Source of the DNA: Paenibacillus pabuli
GTDB lineage: Bacteria > Bacillota > Bacilli > Paenibacillales > Paenibacillaceae
DNA: 64,000 nucleotides
Assembly: GCF_023101145.1 (NCBI RefSeq)
Contig: NZ_CP073714.1
Coordinates: forward strand, 3,162,001 to 3,226,000
Reading direction: 5' to 3'
Numbering within the stretch: position 1 is the stretch's first letter; every line of letters starts with the position of its first letter. Below, in pieces: positions 25,999 to 33,547 of this stretch. Below the pieces are notes generated by a model, which was not told the origin of the DNA, did not search any database, and was given only the letters and a program-made list of their open reading frames with translations. The position numbers were made by a program, and so were the translations under genes.

Positions 25999-26498
25999 AT
26001 AACAAGTGAATATACATGTGATAATAATGAGTATTTATGCAAAAGTGTTGTATATGCGGTATTTGGAATGATTTTCTTTGATTTTTAAGGTGTTTTGGGC
26101 TTTAAAGTGTCGTCTATTCCATATTAGACAACACTTTTGAGGGGCTAAGGGGGGGGTTAAGATCAAAATGATACTCAATTTGGTATTTTTTACAAGTGAC
26201 TGTTCTACCGCGACGGGCTGGACACTTATAGAAATCTCTTAGTGTCTATAAGTGTCCCTCAGACAGTCAGTTTTAAAGTTAAAAGTATTGTTTTGTAAGT
26301 TGGGTGCATGGATATTCAATCTGAATTAAACAGGGAATGGTATACTGGATGAGTAAAGTCTCCAAAACATCGATATACATAACTTAAATGATAGGCTTTT
26401 GAATGAAGTGTTTTCTTTACTTTTAGTATTATAACTTAGTCAACGAGAATAGCTCTTCTCAAGGGAAGAAAAGAGATACGTTTCCAGTTTTTTCTTAT
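25999..26498. other. 500-base gene-free stretch with two hairpins
   Basis: No credible gene is seen. Two inverted repeats stand out. At 26104-26137, AAAGTGTCGTCTA pairs with TAGACAACACTTT with one mismatch. At 26220-26257, GGACACTTATAGA pairs perfectly with TCTATAAGTGTCC around 12 bases. A GGGGGGG tract lies at 26151-26157. The hairpins lack T runs and may be recombination or regulatory sites of the old element. Confidence 0.6.
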
Positions 26499-27041
26499 TT
26501 ACTTGTATAGGTATTTTCCAGATCCATTATCATGTCCAAAATATCTAAGATAGTAACCTTCTCGATAACGAGATTTTAATTCTTCGATTAGTGGATCATC
26601 GTTAAAGTGAATATGTCCTGTTAAATAGAGAATGATTAAAAATTCCTCGAAGCGAAGATTTCCAAGCTGTTTTTCCTCTTCATCCATTCCGTTAAATATA
26701 GCTATCTCGAGATCTAACACACAGGATTCACCTCTCATAGTCCCACCTGTCAAATATTTATTATCTCTAGAATTAAGTATCCAACTAATAACACTCAAAT
26801 TCTTGGTATAATTTAGTTCGCTTAGTTTCTTAATAGCTTCAGAATCTGAGAATGTATATGCCACAACTGCTGTATCGAAGTAGGCGTAAGGATCTCCACG
26901 TAGATCTGAGAATAGCTCAAGATCAACTTTTTCGGCATGGTACTTTTCTGTAATAGTTTGATGGATCTCACTTAATGTGAATCGATTAGGGATGTTTAAT
27001 GTCAAATACTTATCATATAATCTTTGAATGTCAATTTGCAC
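26499..27041 (-). CDS. Hypothetical protein, candidate partner of the toxin-like gene
   Basis: About 180 residues, soluble, no signal peptide, acidic, with many aromatic residues. The C-terminal third reads FEEFLIILYLTGHIHFNDDP and ends YLRYFGHDNGSGKYLYK. I recognise no family. The GTG at 27041 has AAGAGGA six bases upstream; an ATG at 27059 and longer starts are possible. It lies just downstream of the secreted toxin-like gene on the same strand, about 185 bases apart. That order and its soluble nature make an immunity protein a reasonable guess, nothing more. Confidence 0.6.
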   Translation of the reverse strand: MQIDIQRLYDKYLTLNIPNRFTLSEIHQTITEKYHAEKVDLELFSDLRGDPYAYFDTAVVAYTFSDSEAIKKLSELNYTKNLSVISWILNSRDNKYLTGGTMRGESCVLDLEIAIFNGMDEEEKQLGNLRFEEFLIILYLTGHIHFNDDPLIEELKSRYREGYYLRYFGHDNGSGKYLYK

Positions 27042-27226
27042 GAGGATTCCTCTTTTCATAATATATCTGACTGATGTAATAGAGAGACAAGACAACCTAT
27101 CCCAATTATACTCTTTTGCCAAAAAAAAGAACTTGGATAGGTGTAGTCATGTACGGCATTATTAAGAATTAATTACTGGAGAGGGTATGTATGATTTATA
27201 TTATATCATTTTATAGATATATTCTA

Positions 27227-28045
27227 TTATCGTGGGTTGACTCCCATCCGACCTGTTGAATCATAAAAAATATGACCTGATCTCTTGATCCCGATTTTTT
27301 CTCCATGATAATGAAGATAATAACGAGTATCATTAAATCCAGTGAGATGATGACTTTCCTTTTCTGTAATTTTAATAGAGCCTACGCCAACAATACTAAC
27401 AGCATATTTTAGTGCCAGGCTTTTAGCATCTGTTTCAAGAGGTGTCCAGACGTCATTAGAAGAACTGTCCTTTAGATGTTTAAGTGCTTCTTCGTCTGTC
27501 AATCCTTTAAAAATATACATGCCTTGTTTATCTATCTTGGCTTTGTAATATCTTGGCTTATCTTTTTGTTTGCTCTTTCTAAGCTCAGCAGCAAAATCAG
27601 CAACACGTGCTACATTTTCACCAAACTTCACAATGGTAACTACAGCTGCAGTACCGCCAGCCAACCAGCCTAATAGTTGACCAATACCCATACCAGCCCA
27701 AACTATAGGCAAGACGAACATAGAAGCTTCAGGAGAATTGTCTTCTCCCATTGTTTCCAAATCTCCAACGTCTAGAGTGTGGTAATTTTCATCAGTCGCA
27801 GTTTCTTCAGTGTTACGATGACTCTCATCAAAAAGCGTATCCTCTGCGATGTTTGATGTTTCATCTGTCAAAGTTTCTGGAACAATATTTTCCGCTGTGC
27901 TAGTTACAGCTTCTTGATCTCTTTGCGTCGTTTCTGCGCCTGCCGCTAATGAATAAGATTGAGCACCAGTGACAGCAAAGATTAAGAAAGCCATAGTCAG
28001 AGCAGTGATGCGGAAAAGCGATTTAATTGATGTTTTGTTTAACAA
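27227..28045 (-). CDS. Secreted toxin-like protein (resembles the SAR2788 family)
   Basis: A 272-residue protein. A signal peptide covers about residues 1-35, ending LAAGA. Residues 36-105 are Thr/Glu/Asp-rich and low-complexity. A Gly-rich hydrophobic stretch (about 108-140) could insert in a membrane. The C-terminal 100 residues are compact, with RYYLHYHGEKIGIKRSGHIFYD close to the end. The His-rich tail and the modular build (export signal, spacer, hydrophobic segment, small C-terminal domain) match what I recall of the SAR2788 putative toxin family of Firmicutes. Toxic activity is an inference from the family name. Confidence 0.65.
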   Translation of the reverse strand: MLNKTSIKSLFRITALTMAFLIFAVTGAQSYSLAAGAETTQRDQEAVTSTAENIVPETLTDETSNIAEDTLFDESHRNTEETATDENYHTLDVGDLETMGEDNSPEASMFVLPIVWAGMGIGQLLGWLAGGTAAVVTIVKFGENVARVADFAAELRKSKQKDKPRYYKAKIDKQGMYIFKGLTDEEALKHLKDSSSNDVWTPLETDAKSLALKYAVSIVGVGSIKITEKESHHLTGFNDTRYYLHYHGEKIGIKRSGHIFYDSTGRMGVNPR

Positions 28046-28266
28046 ATTATTTCCCTCCGAATTTATATATTTGCACCCTCTCCAATAACTAAACGTTGAT
28101 CCTATATTGTTAATCTAGAACCAATGTTTACCATAGTAGTTTAATTTATATCAATAAGCAAGTATGTACATTTTTGTATATTAATATTAATATAATATTT
28201 GTGTTGGTTGTAGTTCCATATTACAACAATAAGAGCATCTCAATGGTAGGCTTAAAGGAGGAGGGA

Positions 28267-28365
28267 GTGTTGGGAATGATAATAATTTCATTGGCGAAGA
28301 GGCTAGATGGAAATGGTAGAGATGTGAGTTTAATGAAGGAACTTGTCTCGGAGTCTTCGTCTTGA
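28267..28365 (+). CDS. Possible 32-residue peptide
   Basis: A very short frame (GTG 28267, with an ATG at 28276) follows AAAGGAGGAGGG at 28254-28265. It begins with a hydrophobic MIIISLA and ends in a Ser-rich tail. The ribosome site is strong, but its spacing fits neither start well, so translation is uncertain. The promoter of the next gene overlaps its end. Confidence 0.25.
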   Translation: MLGMIIISLAKRLDGNGRDVSLMKELVSESSS

Positions 28366-28371
28366 TATAAT
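28343..28371 (+). promoter_or_regulatory. Promoter of the 54-residue peptide gene
   Basis: TTGTCT (28343-28348) and a consensus TATAAT (28366-28371) are 17 bases apart. The RNA would start near 28378, exactly at the 9-base segment AGGTGAGCA that can pair with the 3' untranslated region. Confidence 0.75.
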
Positions 28372-28420
28372 GTAATAAGGTGAGCAGTCCTCTGTGTACT
28401 TTAATTAACGGAGGAATAAT

Positions 28421-28585
28421 ATGAATTATAGTGAATTGATTATTTCTATATCGATTGTGTCATTGTCGATAGGTTTGCTTGGCAACAAGATAAAGCTGCA
28501 ATACAAAAAGGAAACAACTGAGGTTACATCTAAAAATGGACGAAGACGACGTAAAACAAAACGCTGGTTCTTTAAGGCAGGCTAA
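28421..28585 (+). CDS. Small hydrophobic-basic peptide, type I toxin-like
   Basis: A 54-residue peptide. Residues 1-22 form one hydrophobic helix (SELIISISIVSLSIGLLG); the rest is strongly basic with NGRRRRKTKRW near the end. GGAGGAATAAT precedes the ATG. It has its own promoter and terminator. Its 5' end (AGGTGAGCA, 28378-28386) is complementary to TGCTCACCT at 28609-28617 in the 3' untranslated region, and that segment also forms a long local hairpin. One-helix peptides with a basic tail and long-range mRNA pairing are the hallmark of type I toxins. I saw no clear antisense RNA promoter. Confidence 0.65.
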   Translation: MNYSELIISISIVSLSIGLLGNKIKLQYKKETTEVTSKNGRRRRKTKRWFFKAG

Positions 28586-28607
28586 AACACTAATTTGATA
28601 TATGAGG

Positions 28608-28652
28608 TTGCTCACCTGTAATTCCCTTTTCAAAGGGGCTACAGGTGAGTAA
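28608..28652 (+). repeat. Long inverted repeat in the 3' untranslated region
   Basis: TTGCTCACCTGTA (28608-28620) pairs with TACAGGTGAGTAA (28640-28652) with one G-U, and an inner CCCTTT/AAAGGG stem extends it. No T run follows, so it is not a simple terminator. It competes with pairing to the mRNA 5' end. Confidence 0.8.
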
Positions 28653-28679
28653 TATAATAAAATAATACAATACAATGAG

Positions 28680-28712
28680 AAGACCGCTGAAGTTACAAAT
28701 GGCGGTCTTTTT
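28680..28712 (+). terminator. Terminator of the small peptide transcript
   Basis: AAGACCGC (28680-28687) pairs with GCGGTCTT (28702-28709) and runs into T. This would give a transcript of about 335 bases from the 28378 start. Confidence 0.8.
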
Positions 28713-28776
28713 GTCATTTAAAAGGAGTGCATAGTGATATGAAAGAATGAGTGTAATACAATGATAAACATTAATG

Positions 28777-28806
28777 TTGACAAATGGATATAAAAAGTGA
28801 TATGAT
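28777..28806 (+). promoter_or_regulatory. Promoter of the HNH-like gene
   Basis: Consensus TTGACA (28777-28782) and TATGAT (28801-28806) are 18 bases apart, about 85 bases before the start codon. Confidence 0.7.
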
Positions 28807-28890
28807 AAGAGTAGGACAAGGGATATCTGCGCCTTATAATGAAATCGCTTACAAATATAACTGATAACATATAGAAGAGGAGATAATGTA

Positions 28891-29769
28891 TTGAAATGTA
28901 ACAAAAAGAAACACATCAGCAGTAAAGAGACACAGCTCAAGAAGGCGAAGGGATCATACTGGACGAAGAAAAACGAAGCCTTCTGTATAGAGGTGCTAGA
29001 ATCCATTCAGCTTCAACAAGACAAGATTGCCTTAACATCTAATGATTTGATGATAACGCTAGTATTGCTCTTGAATTCGTGCAGGAATTCAATTTCCGGA
29101 GTAAAGGACAAGAGCAAAAAAACGTATTTTGGGAAAAAGCATGGATTCAATAACCCCAGAGAGATGGCTGAAGCTTTGATAGAAAAGAAAAATTTCTTAC
29201 AAGAATGGTTAAGGTGTTGCGAGTTGTACATTGCAAATGACTATAAGCTTGAACATAGACCTACTCTAGGTAGAATAGATCATGATCGTGGTTATACGCT
29301 AGAAAATCTTGAGGTGCAAGGGTATTCACATAATACATCTTCGAGAACGAGACAGCGCTTCTCTAAAGAATGTGCAGCTATTGTAGTGTTGAAGGAAAAC
29401 GAGAAACCAATTCTATTGGAGTGTCCTAGTGGTAAGAAGGCGATTCAAAAGATCAATGAAGTTGCTGGCTTAGGGGTCACAACAAGCATGTTAAAAGGTA
29501 ACCTTACCATTGGGCTACGGCGTTCAAACAAAGAGTATTCTATTTTGATCATAGGCAAAGAAAGCTTAGTGGGTGCTCTAGAAAACATGGAACTTTCGTT
29601 TCCAGTTAGCGGGATCCACGATGAGAAACATAATAGTCTTATTTCTTGCTCATATGATAGCGCTACCAAAATAGGTATCTACATAGATGAAAAAGATGCT
29701 GTGCGTATCGACTGGATAGATGAACAACAGACAATTAATTATGTAAATATAATAGATGGAGAAGGATAA
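28891..29769 (+). CDS. HNH-endonuclease-like phage-type protein
   Basis: A 292-residue protein with a Lys-rich N terminus. Around residues 115-140 the segment HRPTLGRIDHDRGYTLENLEVQ resembles the core of phage HNH endonucleases (usual form: PSIDRIDxxxGYxxxNxxxx). The surrounding zinc cysteines and a clear first His are not obvious, so it may be a DNA-binding relative rather than an active nuclease. The second half is beta-rich and unrecognised. It starts with TTG after GAGGAGA. It reads directly into the next ORF, 5 bases apart. Confidence 0.55.
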   Translation: MKCNKKKHISSKETQLKKAKGSYWTKKNEAFCIEVLESIQLQQDKIALTSNDLMITLVLLLNSCRNSISGVKDKSKKTYFGKKHGFNNPREMAEALIEKKNFLQEWLRCCELYIANDYKLEHRPTLGRIDHDRGYTLENLEVQGYSHNTSSRTRQRFSKECAAIVVLKENEKPILLECPSGKKAIQKINEVAGLGVTTSMLKGNLTIGLRRSNKEYSILIIGKESLVGALENMELSFPVSGIHDEKHNSLISCSYDSATKIGIYIDEKDAVRIDWIDEQQTINYVNIIDGEG

Positions 29770-29774
29770 TAAAC

Positions 29775-30071
29775 ATGGCAATAGTAAGCATCAGTGCGAA
29801 TAGCGCAAGTTACAATTACATCTCAGTTTCCGCAAGCTTTACTACTGGCGGTGGGCTGGCTAAATACTACAGGTTTTTCAAGAATGGCGTGGGAGATTCA
29901 GGGCTTGAAGCGCTAGTTAGCCCAGTATCATCGACGACCAAGTACTGGACTTACAGCGGGCTGTCAGATGACACGTTCTACAGTTTGAGCGTTACATTCT
30001 ACGACTCGAACAGGAACGTCCTTGGAAGCGCATCCACAGGTCAGATTAAACATAGATTTATCAAATGTTAG
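29775..30071 (+). CDS. Short FN3-like protein, possibly truncated
   Basis: A 98-residue protein, Ser/Thr/Tyr-rich, with a beta-sandwich pattern like a fibronectin III module (WTYSGLSDDTFYSLSVTFYDSNRNVLGSAS). Such a module normally sits at the N terminus of a longer surface or phage tail protein. The frame then ends abruptly in HRFIKC, while another frame stays open to 30189. A frameshifted or cut longer gene is therefore likely. AAGGA precedes the ATG, and it follows the HNH-like gene closely. Confidence 0.5.
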   Translation: MAIVSISANSASYNYISVSASFTTGGGLAKYYRFFKNGVGDSGLEALVSPVSSTTKYWTYSGLSDDTFYSLSVTFYDSNRNVLGSASTGQIKHRFIKC

Positions 30072-30081
30072 TCTAGAAGCC

Positions 30082-30189
30082 ATGGAAAAGTATGATAGGT
30101 ATTTGTCTAAGTTAAATGCCTTGTCTAGAGAAACTATTTCTTGTATAAGAGAATTTGTTCATCAATCAAGATTTAAACTCTACCAATAA
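30082..30189 (+). other. Open frame after the FN3-like gene, probable remnant
   Basis: Thirty-five codons from the ATG at 30082, charged and helical (MEKYDRYLSKLNALSRE...), open in a different frame from the preceding gene and without a ribosome site. It is probably the tail of a decayed gene. Confidence 0.3.
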
Positions 30190-30363
30190 TTCGACATTTT
30201 TTATTATGTGCAACAAATATGTATAGTGGGGAACTCACTCATTGTTTACATTAAGCAACCACTACTTTTTACTGTAATTGCAAGCAACTATAAAAGAAGC
30301 GGTCATTGTATCAATTTAACATAGTAAAAGTGAAAAATCCGTATAACGTTCTGAACAATTGTA
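30190..30363. other. Gene-free A+T-rich stretch
   Basis: No gene, hairpin with T run or promoter that I can support. Confidence 0.5.
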
Positions 30364-30498
30364 GGTTACAACGCAGTTACTGGCGAGTAGGTTAACACGA
30401 TCGAAGCAGGTATCGTTGACCCTGCGAAAGTAACTCGTTCTGCTCTGCAAAACGCTGCTTCCGTAGCAGCTATGTTCTTGACTATCGAAGTGGTTATT
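30364..30498 (+). pseudogene. Fragment of groEL (chaperonin 60) 3' region
   Basis: Forty-five codons match the near-C-terminal part of GroEL: GYNAVTGE, a stop where Trp is expected (TGG to TAG), [19 protein letters not shown], then [12 protein letters not shown]. The usual ending (TEAVI and the Gly/Met tail) is lost after IEVV. The fragment is in host-like codon usage inside A+T-rich DNA and cannot be functional. Confidence 0.88.
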
Positions 30499-30620
30499 TT
30501 TTTACTAACTAGTTTTATTGAAGATAGATATGCATATGAATTATTATGGTAAAATCACACATACTTTGATATGATAAACGTATACAATTTCATACAAAAA
30601 GTGAGAGCAACAAACCATAA

Positions 30621-30833
30621 ATCGTATACGCGGAGCCAGACCAATTCCACGCCGTACAAGAAGCATTCAAAGCGGCAGGTGTAACTGAATTTACCGTAGC
30701 CGAGTTGACGATGCTGGCGCAAAATCATATTGAACTTCCAGAGGATGCACAAGCCCAGTTCGAGAAGCTGATTGATGCGCTTGAAGACCTTGAAGATGTT
30801 CAGCAAGTGTATCATAACGTAGAGTTTGTATAA
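30621..30833 (+). pseudogene. Displaced 3' fragment of the yebC-type gene
   Basis: Seventy codons encode the C-terminal part of the YebC-family protein, from IVYAEPDQF to NVEFV and the stop, with no start or ribosome site. The peptide is the same as in the intact gene, and codon differences in the two outer parts are synonymous. It directly precedes the terminator of the locus, so this is the original chromosomal gene end cut off by the insertion. Confidence 0.9.
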
Positions 30834-30862
30834 GCGAATTACACGATACGTGGTTCGATTGC
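30621..30862 (+). repeat. Right direct repeat of the island
   Basis: Partner of 25036-25277; the 158-base core 30642-30799 is identical to the left copy. Confidence 0.95.
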
Positions 30863-30863
30863 C

Positions 30864-30912
30864 AAAAAAAGTGTCTAGCCAATCAAATGGATTGGACAGA
30901 CACTCTTTTTTA
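30864..30912. terminator. Bidirectional terminator (yebC locus and DMT gene)
   Basis: AAAAAAAGTGTCT and AGACACTCTTTTTT pair, with an inner CCAATC/GATTGG stem. A runs on the left and T runs on the right let it serve the yebC end (+) and the YdcZ-like gene (-). Confidence 0.9.
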
Positions 30913-30920
30913 TTGCTCTC

Positions 30921-31409
30921 CTATGAATCGGATTGCAATTTTCCAGGAGACTTTTTCGATTTTGCTGACTGGCTTCCGCCAAACTTGAACAACACGATAC
31001 CACCTATGATGACGAGAACCCCGAGAAGCTGGTTCCACGAGAATGGAATCTGCTCCAGTCCAAGCCACCCCATGGAATCAAACAGTAAGGCGAAACTTAA
31101 CTGGGATGTAAGTACGATGGAGATCGCAAAGGTCGGACCGAGCAGCTTCATGGCCTGAACGAGACAGAAGACCACCCCAACACCGATGGCTCCGCTAAGC
31201 CAATACCAGGGCTGCATATGTTGGAAGCTGAACGTATTTTTGCCCTCCACCATTAGAGAAATCAGAAACGATGCAATGAATCCAGTGAAAAGCACCATCG
31301 TTGTTGTGGACCACGAGCCGGTACGTTCATTTACTTTACTATTAAAGATGGTTTGCAGACTGACAAGAGAACCGGCCAGTAACGCAAGCAAAATACCTGT
31401 AATGATCAT
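30921..31409 (-). CDS. YdcZ/DUF606-type small drug/metabolite transporter
   Basis: A 162-residue membrane protein with five hydrophobic helices and a basic tail, of the DMT superfamily branch DUF606 (YdcZ). These half-size EamA-like proteins have about five helices and often occur in pairs that may form a heterodimeric transporter. The second member is at 32158-32583, with a Crp/Fnr-like regulator between them, all on the minus strand. The substrate is unknown. Confidence 0.88.
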   Translation of the reverse strand: MIITGILLALLAGSLVSLQTIFNSKVNERTGSWSTTTMVLFTGFIASFLISLMVEGKNTFSFQHMQPWYWLSGAIGVGVVFCLVQAMKLLGPTFAISIVLTSQLSFALLFDSMGWLGLEQIPFSWNQLLGVLVIIGGIVLFKFGGSQSAKSKKSPGKLQSDS

Positions 31410-31424
31410 AGGATATAGATCTCC

Positions 31425-32123
31425 TTATTCATAGATGTTGTGACCCGCCACTTCCGCCAGACCTGCTCGATCTTTGACCATAATAAATCCCTGATCCCGC
31501 ATGATTAGTCCATCTGCACACAGCTTCTGAATCACCCGATTCAAATGCCGGTAACTCGTACCGATCAGATTCGCGATATCTGTCAAATTAAAGGCGTCCA
31601 GTTCTTCGTGGACAACAGTCCCCGCTTCTTCGGTAGAGATGGAGAGCAGATAGCTGGCTAATCGAACCTCAACCGGATACATCAGGTTAAAGTTGGAGAA
31701 GTTCGAATCAATATAAAACTTGTGGGAAATAATTTTTAGCAAAAATTTTAACAGGGGTGCGTAATCGCTGGCGAGTTCAGCTAACCATTTATAATGAATG
31801 CGCAGCATCACGACAGGTGAGACCGCCTGTACAGTGTTCACGATGTTGCTCTCCCGAACGTACTCGATATCACCAACCACTTCAAGCGGTGTTTTGAAAC
31901 AAAGAACGAGTGTTTTATCCTGCGGTGAGGTCGTGAAGATTTTGACTTTCCCCTCGACCAGCACATATAAATATTCGGATGTTTCGCCTTCGCGGCAGAT
32001 CAGTTCACACTTCTCGAAGTGGCACAACGTCATATGTGGACGCAGGGGCTCGGGAAATACCGATTCGAGTTGATACTGTTTTAAATAGTGCAGCAATTGA
32101 TGCTCATTCTGGAATTCTTCCAT
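31425..32123 (-). CDS. Crp/Fnr family transcriptional regulator
   Basis: A 232-residue regulator with an N-terminal cyclic-nucleotide-binding-like beta barrel (CREGETSEYLYVLVEGKVKIF) and a C-terminal winged helix (FNLTDIANLIGTSYRHLNRVIQKLCADGLI). The pattern is close to YeiL-type Crp relatives. An Fnr-type N-terminal Cys cluster is not evident. The ATG at 32123 has GGGGGTGA eight bases before it; a GTG at 32135 is the alternative. It lies between two YdcZ-type transporter genes and likely controls them. Confidence 0.88.
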   Translation of the reverse strand: MEEFQNEHQLLHYLKQYQLESVFPEPLRPHMTLCHFEKCELICREGETSEYLYVLVEGKVKIFTTSPQDKTLVLCFKTPLEVVGDIEYVRESNIVNTVQAVSPVVMLRIHYKWLAELASDYAPLLKFLLKIISHKFYIDSNFSNFNLMYPVEVRLASYLLSISTEEAGTVVHEELDAFNLTDIANLIGTSYRHLNRVIQKLCADGLIMRDQGFIMVKDRAGLAEVAGHNIYE

Positions 32124-32157
32124 AGTATATTTCACCCCCGACTTTATGCTGACCTGG

Positions 32158-32583
32158 CTACAGCTTCATAATAATGACGCCCGTAACCATTAATGCGATA
32201 CCCAGAAATTGCGGTAGTTTCATTTTCTGCTTCACTACGCCGAACCATCCGTTACTGTCGACCAGAAAGGTCAGGAACAGCTGGGCTATTAACAAGGCTG
32301 AGATCGTAAAGGTAACCCCAATTTGCTGGATTGCCGTGACTTCGCTGAAAATAATTACTGCACCAAACGCACCTCCCGCCAGGTACATGGGTTTCACTTG
32401 TTTCAATCCTTGCAAGTTAATATCACGCACAAACACCAGGATTAGAGCCGCTAATATGAACCCGGTTAGTTGTGTAATGGTTGCAGCTTGCCAGGTTCCC
32501 ATGTCGGTACTGATTCGGGTATTGGCAACCCCTTGCAGGGTAATGCATGCACCACCTAATAGTGCAAAAATAATTCCTCTCAT
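32158..32583 (-). CDS. YdcZ/DUF606-type small transporter, second copy
   Basis: A 141-residue protein with about five membrane helices, paralogous to the product at 30921-31409 (shared start pattern GIxxALLxGxxxxLQ and an FLVDSNGWFG/LLFDSMGWLG loop). It is the first gene of the three-gene minus-strand cluster. It has the short length typical of the family. Confidence 0.88.
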   Translation of the reverse strand: MRGIIFALLGGACITLQGVANTRISTDMGTWQAATITQLTGFILAALILVFVRDINLQGLKQVKPMYLAGGAFGAVIIFSEVTAIQQIGVTFTISALLIAQLFLTFLVDSNGWFGVVKQKMKLPQFLGIALMVTGVIIMKL

Positions 32584-32749
32584 GGTTGTACTCTCCTTGT
32601 CGCGTCATTACTTCTTCGATTTCTATTAAAAGATTATTTGCTCAAAAAGCCAAGGACAAATGTCCTCAGCTCAGAAGTCATGGCATTCAGATTACAACAA
32701 ACCCTCCGCAAAATCCAGACAGGCCCAGGAGCGCTCGTTATTTTACAGA

Positions 32750-33547
32750 TCACAATACCTGAAAAACGGGTTGCTCACCAACATAATGCACTGGCAATTC
32801 AGGGAAAGCTCTAGCCAATTTTTCAGACAGAAGCTTCATCCCGGAAGCCTCACTCTCTGCATGGCCAATCATAAGGAGAGCCTTTTGTTTTCCTTGCTGC
32901 ACAGCATCACGTATGTACTCCGGTGTCTCCCATTCGAAACCTTCACCTGCGATAATCAGATCCAGCTCTTCCTGTTGAAGCAGAGGAATGGTCAGATTGC
33001 CGTTGCCTCGAAATCCAACCATAATCGCTGCACGATTGCATACTATCTTTGGATCACCAGTTAGGCGTACATATTCGATCCCAAGCGAATGTTTAATATG
33101 TTCCGCAATAAGCTGGACTGTCATTCCTTCCGGAAAGGACAGAATGTCAGCTTCCGGTTTGCTGTGTTCTACAGATGATGACCACCCCAGTGCCTGAACC
33201 AATCCTTCCGTAATGCCATCCGGCTGAAAGCGGTGAATGGCATCATGGCAGCGATAGATCGCAATTCCGCCGTTCTCGATCAGCCTTCTCTTGGTTTCAT
33301 AGACCGGATCATTAGCCAGCCAATCGGTATGGCTATGATGGTTATAGAAGGGCGGCTCATGAGCGATAATCAGATTAGCTCCACGTTGTATGGCATGCTC
33401 AATCACATGTTGTGTAGGCATAAAAGTTACAAAGATGCCTTTGACCATTTGATTGGGAGAACCCGTAATCAGTTGATCCACGGTGTTTTCCGGTAGTTCA
33501 ATCTTGGCCGTGAGATGGTTTATAACATGTTGAATGGTTATTTTCAT
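32750..33547 (-). CDS. NIF3-family dinuclear metal protein
   Basis: A 265-residue protein of the NIF3/YqfO/YbgI family, which forms toroidal hexamers with a two-metal site. Some members are listed as GTP cyclohydrolase I type 2, but the function is unsettled. Metal-ligand motifs visible are ANLIIAHEPPFYNH, CHDAIH, and the C-terminal IGHAESE. I chose the ATG at 33547 because GGAGG lies before it. It lacks the central insert of the longer YqfO form. It is a single gene. Confidence 0.88.
   Translation of the reverse strand: MKITIQHVINHLTAKIELPENTVDQLITGSPNQMVKGIFVTFMPTQHVIEHAIQRGANLIIAHEPPFYNHHSHTDWLANDPVYETKRRLIENGGIAIYRCHDAIHRFQPDGITEGLVQALGWSSSVEHSKPEADILSFPEGMTVQLIAEHIKHSLGIEYVRLTGDPKIVCNRAAIMVGFRGNGNLTIPLLQQEELDLIIAGEGFEWETPEYIRDAVQQGKQKALLMIGHAESEASGMKLLSEKLARAFPELPVHYVGEQPVFQVL

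Larger units (their letters stand above)
25036..30862. mobile_element. Genomic island inserted at the yebC 3' end
   Basis: About 5.6 kb of visibly A+T-rich DNA lies between two same-direction copies of the yebC 3' end. It contains a broken tyrosine recombinase next to the left repeat, accessory genes (toxin-like, HNH-like, small peptides) and a groEL fragment near the right repeat. Outside it, the yebC terminator (30864-30912) adjoins the right copy. This is the pattern of an integrative element that targets a gene end and restores it. Only a recombinase remnant is present, so the element is probably immobile now. Confidence 0.85.

Noticed and set aside
28460-29006. Two minus-strand frames opposite the small peptide gene and the HNH-like gene start
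   Set aside because: No ribosome sites. They cross the hairpins and promoter of the plus-strand units, and their low-complexity hydrophobic translations come from A+T-rich DNA.
30555-30815. Minus-strand open frames over the displaced yebC fragment (also at 24961-25230)
   Set aside because: The same antisense frame appears in both repeat copies because the DNA is duplicated; it has no ribosome site and mirrors the real gene.
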